A stretch of DNA of 19,750 nucleotides from Myxococcales bacterium UBA5297 (GTDB lineage: Bacteria > Myxococcota > Myxococcia > Myxococcales > UBA5297). The notes under the pieces are model-generated. The model worked only from the letters and a program-made list of their open reading frames with translations. It did not search any database and was not told the origin of the DNA. The DNA is taken from positions 334 through 20,083 of the forward strand of contig DHSB01000147.1 in NCBI GenBank assembly GCA_002408385.1, in the 5' to 3' direction. A program made the position numbers and the translations under genes. This document shows, one piece after another, positions 16,101 through 19,750 of the stretch (positions are counted from its first letter, which is position 1; the number at the start of each line of letters is the position of its first letter).

Positions 16101-17216
16101 GGTCACGGTGAAGGCGAGGTCCGCTCGCCCCTCGTTGGTGAAGGCGATCTCGCCTTCGATGCTCTCGCCGTCGTTGGTGTCGAGAACGAGCGGGTTGGGC
16201 GCCGGCTCGGAGATGTCTGGCACCGGCACGTCACTGCACTCGAGCTTGACCGGAGCTTGGACGCTCGGCTCGTCGGCGTCGTTGGTCTCGATGATCACCT
16301 CGCCCGAGAACGAGCCGGCGCTGTCACACCGCCCGGTCACCTCGAGCGTCGCCTTGCGCCTCGGCGAGACGTTGCCCGAGATCGGCGCGCGCACGATGAG
16401 CCAGTCGGTCTCGCTGCGCGCGGTGTACGAGAGCGTCCCGGTTCCGACGTTGGGGATGCTCAGGCGCCCGGTCGCGACCGTGCCCACCGACGCGGTGAGC
16501 AGCAGCGGGCGTGGCGTCACCTCGGCGATCTCAGGTTGGGGCTCGCGGGTGCAGCTCAAGGTCACCGGGACCTCGTAGAGCCTGGAGCCGGCGGTGATTT
16601 TGAGCGAAGACTCGCGCGCCCCCTCCCCTTCGCAGGTGGCGGCCAGCGAGAGGCGCACGCTCTCGCCGGGGTCAATCGAGCCGGAGGCCCCCGACTCGAT
16701 CTCGACCCAGGACGCGCCCGCGCTCGCCGAGTACTCGATAGCGCCCGCGGTCAGGTTGCGGACCTGAAGCTCGGCCTGGGCGGCGTCACCGATGAGCGCC
16801 GCCATCTCGACTCTGGACGGCACGAAACCAAGCTCGGGCGCCTGCTTTGCGGCGTAGCGCACCTGCACCGTGGCGAGCTTGGCCAGCTCGACTCGCGCGC
16901 TCAGGCTCGGCTCGACCGGATGGAAAAGCTGCCCGCCCGACGCCTTCACCGCCAGCACCGTGAGCTGGTAGTCGCCCGGCTCGAGCGGCTCGAGCGTCGT
17001 CGTCCCAGTCACCGTCGCCCGGTAGCGCTCCGGGCCTTCCACGATGACCGCCGCGGGCACGCCCTGCGGCAGACCGTCGACGACCACCTCGAGCCGACCG
17101 GGCGCGCTGGCCTCTTCGCTGCAGGCGCCGAGCGCGAGCGCCGCGAGGCAGAAGGCCAGCGCTCGCAGTGGCGGGCGAGCCGATTCGGGACGAGGGTTCT
17201 GGGCGGCTCTGGTCAT
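13188..17216 (-). CDS. Lipoprotein metzincin zinc metalloprotease with BACON/ASH-like repeats
   Basis: 1342 residues. The start at 17216 was chosen over upstream ATGs (17237, 17312) because GAGGT lies 7 bases before it and the signal peptide then has normal length, with lipobox LGAC (C32). Residues 41-123 are a small beta domain. Six repeats of about 100 residues follow at 126-222, 227-328, 332-432, 515-614, 618-722 and 725-826, each with a start like VPDIGAPxP, a WL motif, a central Cys and an end like SNDPDEPxVxVPVxLxC, typical of BACON or ASH/choice-of-anchor-D folds. A different Ig-like domain (436-514) splits the series 3+3. Residues 829-950 look CARDB-like. The catalytic domain (about 955-1165) has the metzincin site HEVGHNWGREH (H1082, E1083, H1086, H1092) and a likely Met-turn at M1138 (DFMGYC). 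A beta-rich tail of about 170 residues ends the protein. It is predicted to be an exported, lipid-anchored protease that acts outside the cell. Substrate and exact peptidase family are unknown. Confidence 0.92.
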   Translation of the reverse strand: MTRAAQNPRPESARPPLRALAFCLAALALGACSEEASAPGRLEVVVDGLPQGVPAAVIVEGPERYRATVTGTTTLEPLEPGDYQLTVLAVKASGGQLFHPVEPSLSARVELAKLATVQVRYAAKQAPELGFVPSRVEMAALIGDAAQAELQVRNLTAGAIEYSASAGASWVEIESGASGSIDPGESVRLSLAATCEGEGARESSLKITAGSRLYEVPVTLSCTREPQPEIAEVTPRPLLLTASVGTVATGRLSIPNVGTGTLSYTARSETDWLIVRAPISGNVSPRRKATLEVTGRCDSAGSFSGEVIIETNDADEPSVQAPVKLECSDVPVPDISEPAPNPLVLDTNDGESIEGEIAFTNEGRADLAFTVTEQLGWLQILSGGAGRLAAGGRATVRLSATCESAGVRSGTITIASDDPDEAEKPVAVELTCVPVAPSILAFAPSAAVIDLGSSATLSWEVSGSAPMTLTLSPRSIDVSGQQSWEATPATTTEYTLTAKNAAGQVSTKTTIEVRIPDIGAPAPATLSLAAYTGESATAQVSFDNQGDGPLAFTVSGAGWLSATPGSGTVAAGASRTLAVVATCGGSPATRQADLTIASNDPDEPSVAVPVSLECTYAPAPDIGTPTPESISMIAIIGQTATATLSFQNEGNLPLDYSVSDGAAWLTVEPPTSGSLAPAASATLSLSGTCGMTVTTLSTTLSIATNDPDEANVGVPVSLTCRPVPVPDIGAPYPSSIQVGAAPGDSTTAQVHFPNDGEADLSFEVSPGASWMVAAPTSGTVVPAGWQAIDLTLTCPTSGGLHNSQVTIGSNDPDEPQLSVPVQLDCTSTLDLRFERAYLAQATQNPEGTVSLIAGLPAVARAFVVANETGTTGVVVRIHALRNGSRLGTQDLTGPWNVPLSAPDDAQANSFNGMLPVDWIAPGLEVYFEIDPGQQHHETNERNNRFPETGMLVVDVKTVPDWPVTLVPVVYNSVTGDVSAANAHDWLQRTRSYEPVVGYSVEVHAPFAYVVGPTSPSLDASNGAGWEALLYALQGLRAADGSPRHYIGVVHPGYGGGIAGMGFLRQPVAVVWDGSGRTDALAHEVGHNWGREHAPCGGVGYSDPGFPSAPEYSGGSIGVWGWDRFSNTYKSPASHTDFMGYCDPVWTSDYTYQGILNYRVARPYVVETAPAEPVLLVRGVVGESGTRLDSAFHLLAPPSPPEKGEWRVEGFDAEGRLLLAQQFAAARVAHRAESHFSFSLPLAEEQAANLHRIIVRDAEGRVVAERKASSGDAAAEPEIEEVAHGLKVAWGHGAWSSVLVRDASTGQVVAIADNAPVVIGAPSRTIELLLSDGVRTRRRLVHR

Positions 17217-17547
17217 CGTCGGTACCTCATTGGTCATCCGCGGTCGAGGGCCGATGGTGCCGGTCGGTCGGCTTCGATGCAACGGCGGCGGTTTGCCGAC
17301 ACAGTCGGACATCCCGCCCGGTGATCGCCGCCCGACGCAGGGGCTCAGACCCTCCGCGCGAAGAAAGGCATCCGGGCGAGCCGCTCTTCATCCCTCGGCC
17401 TGCCCGCTTCGCAAGCGCCCGCGCCCTCGTGCCGGGCCTGCTCCCTTTGGCCTGGCGGGTGGTCAGCGACACCGCCGGTCAGAGGCACAGCAGACCTTCT
17501 TCGGCAAACACCGCTGCTCGCAGCACGGGAGCGACCCGTCGACCGGG
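17217..17547. other. Gap between kinase and metalloprotease genes
   Basis: 331 bases that should hold the metalloprotease promoter. No clear -35/-10 or sigma-54 promoter (GG-N10-GC) was recognised. Short minus-strand frames (17227-17472, 17345-17551) are Arg-rich and have no ribosome-binding site. In the +1 frame relative to the kinase, 17463-17530 encodes a short Cys-rich stretch with no start codon (see findings). GACCCG-TCGAC-CGGGTC at 17533-17549 is a weak hairpin over the kinase stop. Confidence 0.5.
17224..17228 (-). promoter_or_regulatory. Ribosome-binding site that sets the metalloprotease start
   Basis: On the minus strand GAGGT is followed by 7 bases and the ATG at 17216. The in-frame ATGs further upstream (17237, 17312) have no such site, so 17216 is the most likely start. 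Confidence 0.65.
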
Positions 17548-19025
17548 TCACGGCTTTGCGATGCCTCCCCGGCCGCTCTTCTTCGCCTTGAGCTTCTCCG
17601 CCTTCTCTTGCGCCGCCTTGAGTCTGCGCTGACCCTCGGGGCCTGCCGCCCGGATGCCGAGCTTTCCTTTCGCCTTCACCCCCGAGCCATCCGGGAAGGC
17701 CTGCTCCTGCTCGGGCTGCTGGTCGGGGAGGAAGAGCTGGCTTTTCAGGCCGGACTCGTCAGCGTTCCTGGCCATCCGGAGGCCGATATTGGGGCTCAAC
17801 CGCTTTCTCGAGTTGGGCGTGCCGGGCAAGCTCCTCTGCGGCCCGATGAGCGGCGGCCGGTCGATGGGCGGCGTGACGGCGGCCTGCATGGGCTCGAGTG
17901 ATACCGGCGCGCCGGCATCCGCCGGCTCGCCTCTCTTCGCCTCCTCGCCCGCGGTGAGGAGCGCCTGCACCGGCGGCCTGTCGGACTGCGGCGCGGCCTT
18001 GGTCTCTACGACCGCCGGCGGCTCCTTCTCGAGCGGGATCGGGGCGGCCGAGCGGCCTACGGCGCCGATCGCGGTGGCGACCCCGGCGACCAGCGCGAGC
18101 CCGGCCGCCGCGCCGAGATAGCGCATCGGGTTCGCGCGGTGCTCGAGCAACGCGAGGGCGGCGGCCGCGTCGGGCGGCCGCTGCTCGGGCTTCTCGGCGA
18201 GCAGCGCGCGGACCAGCTTGCGCAGCCCGGCCGGCGTCTCCCGCGGCAGTGCGCGCTCCCCCAGCGCCGCTCCGGTGAGCGCCTCGTGGAGCACGACGCC
18301 GAGCGAGTAGAGGTCCGACTGCGGGCTCGACTTTCCCGAGCGCTGCTCGGGCGCCATGTAGCGCAGCGACCCGAGCACCGCCGCCGACTCGGTGAGGGTC
18401 GTCGAGCCGTCGAGGCGGGCGATGCCGAAGTCGCACAGCTTCGGGCCAGTCGGCGCGAGCAGAATGTTGCCGGGCTTGATGTCCCGGTGAACAAAGCCCT
18501 TGGCGTGCACCGCGGCGAGCGTGTGCAGCAGGCTGCGCCCGAGCTCGACGACCTCGGCCGCCGGCATCGGCCCCTGCTCCAGGCGTGCGCGCAAGTCCGG
18601 GCCATCCACCCGCTCCATCGCGTACCAGCAGAACCCTCGGTCCTCGCCCTCGGCCAGGACCCGGACGATGCCCGGGTGAGAGAGCGCGCGCAGCGCCGCG
18701 GCCTCGCGCGCGAAGCGGGTCCGCAAGGCGGGATCGGCCGCGAGCAGGGCCCCGAGCACCTTCACCGCACACTGCTTCTGGCCGGGCAGCACGCTCTCGC
18801 TCTCGGCCTCGTAGACGATGCCCATCCCGCCCGAGGCGAGCCGCTTGACGAGCCGATAGCTCCCGAGCGTCTCGCCGCTCAGGTCGACGTCGGGCCACAG
18901 CCGCGCGGTGCCGGGCGAGGTGTCGAGGCGGGTCAGATCTATCTGGATGCCGCAGTGGGTGCAGGGCACCACCGCGTCGGCGGCGGCGTGCGGCAGCGGG
19001 GTCCGGCAGGCGGGGCAGAGGAAGT

Positions 19026-19029
<4 letters not shown>
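17548..19029 (-). CDS. Membrane Ser/Thr protein kinase (Hanks type) with N-terminal zinc ribbon
   Basis: 493 residues. It should phosphorylate Ser/Thr on partner proteins. Residues 1-30 hold a zinc ribbon (Cys 5, 8, 23, 26). The kinase domain spans about 58-285: glycine loop [12 protein letters not shown] (64-75, with Ala in place of the first Gly), K90 in [17 protein letters not shown] (181-191, catalytic D183), DFG (200-202), APEQ (226-229) and a typical short activation segment. One TM helix lies at about 294-313. The outer part (315-493) is low-complexity, rich in Pro, Glu and Lys, with a Lys/Glu helix near the end and no recognised sensor domain. The ATG at 19029 overlaps the upstream activator's TGA (ATGA) and has no ribosome-binding site of its own, so translation is probably coupled. 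The pairing suggests that the kinase works in the same signalling path as the activator, possibly phosphorylating it. Confidence 0.93.

Positions 19030-19750
<721 letters not shown>

Overview
The window is GC-rich, gene-dense bacterial DNA. Its protein families point to a myxobacterium or a relative (Myxococcota, the former Deltaproteobacteria): a large lipoprotein with the Myxococcus-type Cys-rich repeat (CGNGxxEPGExCDDGN...GDGCSxxCQ), a protein with an N-terminal zinc ribbon, a GYF-like domain and TPRs, a PATAN/DUF4388-like protein, a Hanks-type Ser/Thr kinase overlapping a sigma-54 activator, and a large metzincin lipoprotein. The assignment comes from domain content and base composition only. 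No rRNA, tRNA, CRISPR, transposase or phage gene was seen.

Layout. (1) 1-1092, minus: start of a GYF-PATAN protein that runs off the left edge. (2) 1315-6437, plus: a tightly packed run made of a zinc ribbon-GYF-TM-TPR protein, a small zf-TFIIB-type protein, and gatC, gatA and gatB, the full tRNA-dependent amidotransferase. (3) 6438-6682: a tail-to-tail gap full of inverted repeats. (4) 6683-8602, minus: a stand-alone Eco57I/TaqI-type N6-adenine DNA methyltransferase. (5) 8603-9070: a divergent promoter gap. (6) 9071-12193, plus: a 1040-residue Cys-rich modular lipoprotein, followed by a strong hairpin terminator. (7) 12194-13187: a 1 kb tail-to-tail gap with no credible gene, holding six tandem copies of a 74-bp unit. 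(8) 13188-17216, minus: a 1342-residue lipoprotein zinc metalloprotease with six BACON/ASH-like repeats. (9) 17548-19750, minus: a sigma-54 activator (5' end outside the window) overlapping a membrane Ser/Thr kinase by 4 bases.

How the parts may work together. GatCAB makes Gln-tRNA and/or Asn-tRNA by transamidation and is housekeeping. The divergent pair at the left shares a GYF-like domain and Pro-rich linkers; the plus-strand member has the same N-terminal domain order (zinc ribbon, GYF, one TM) as the myxobacterial gliding protein GltJ/AgmX. The two giant lipoproteins converge on the repeat array and are probably surface or secreted proteins. The activator-kinase pair is probably a coupled signalling unit.

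The least ordinary feature is a repeat family. A 63-bp element lies in both tail-to-tail gaps (6475-6537 and, inverted, 13092-13154). At the second site it heads the six-copy 74-bp hairpin array, in a leader-plus-repeats layout. Most long frames antisense to the real genes are artefacts of GC-rich codon use.
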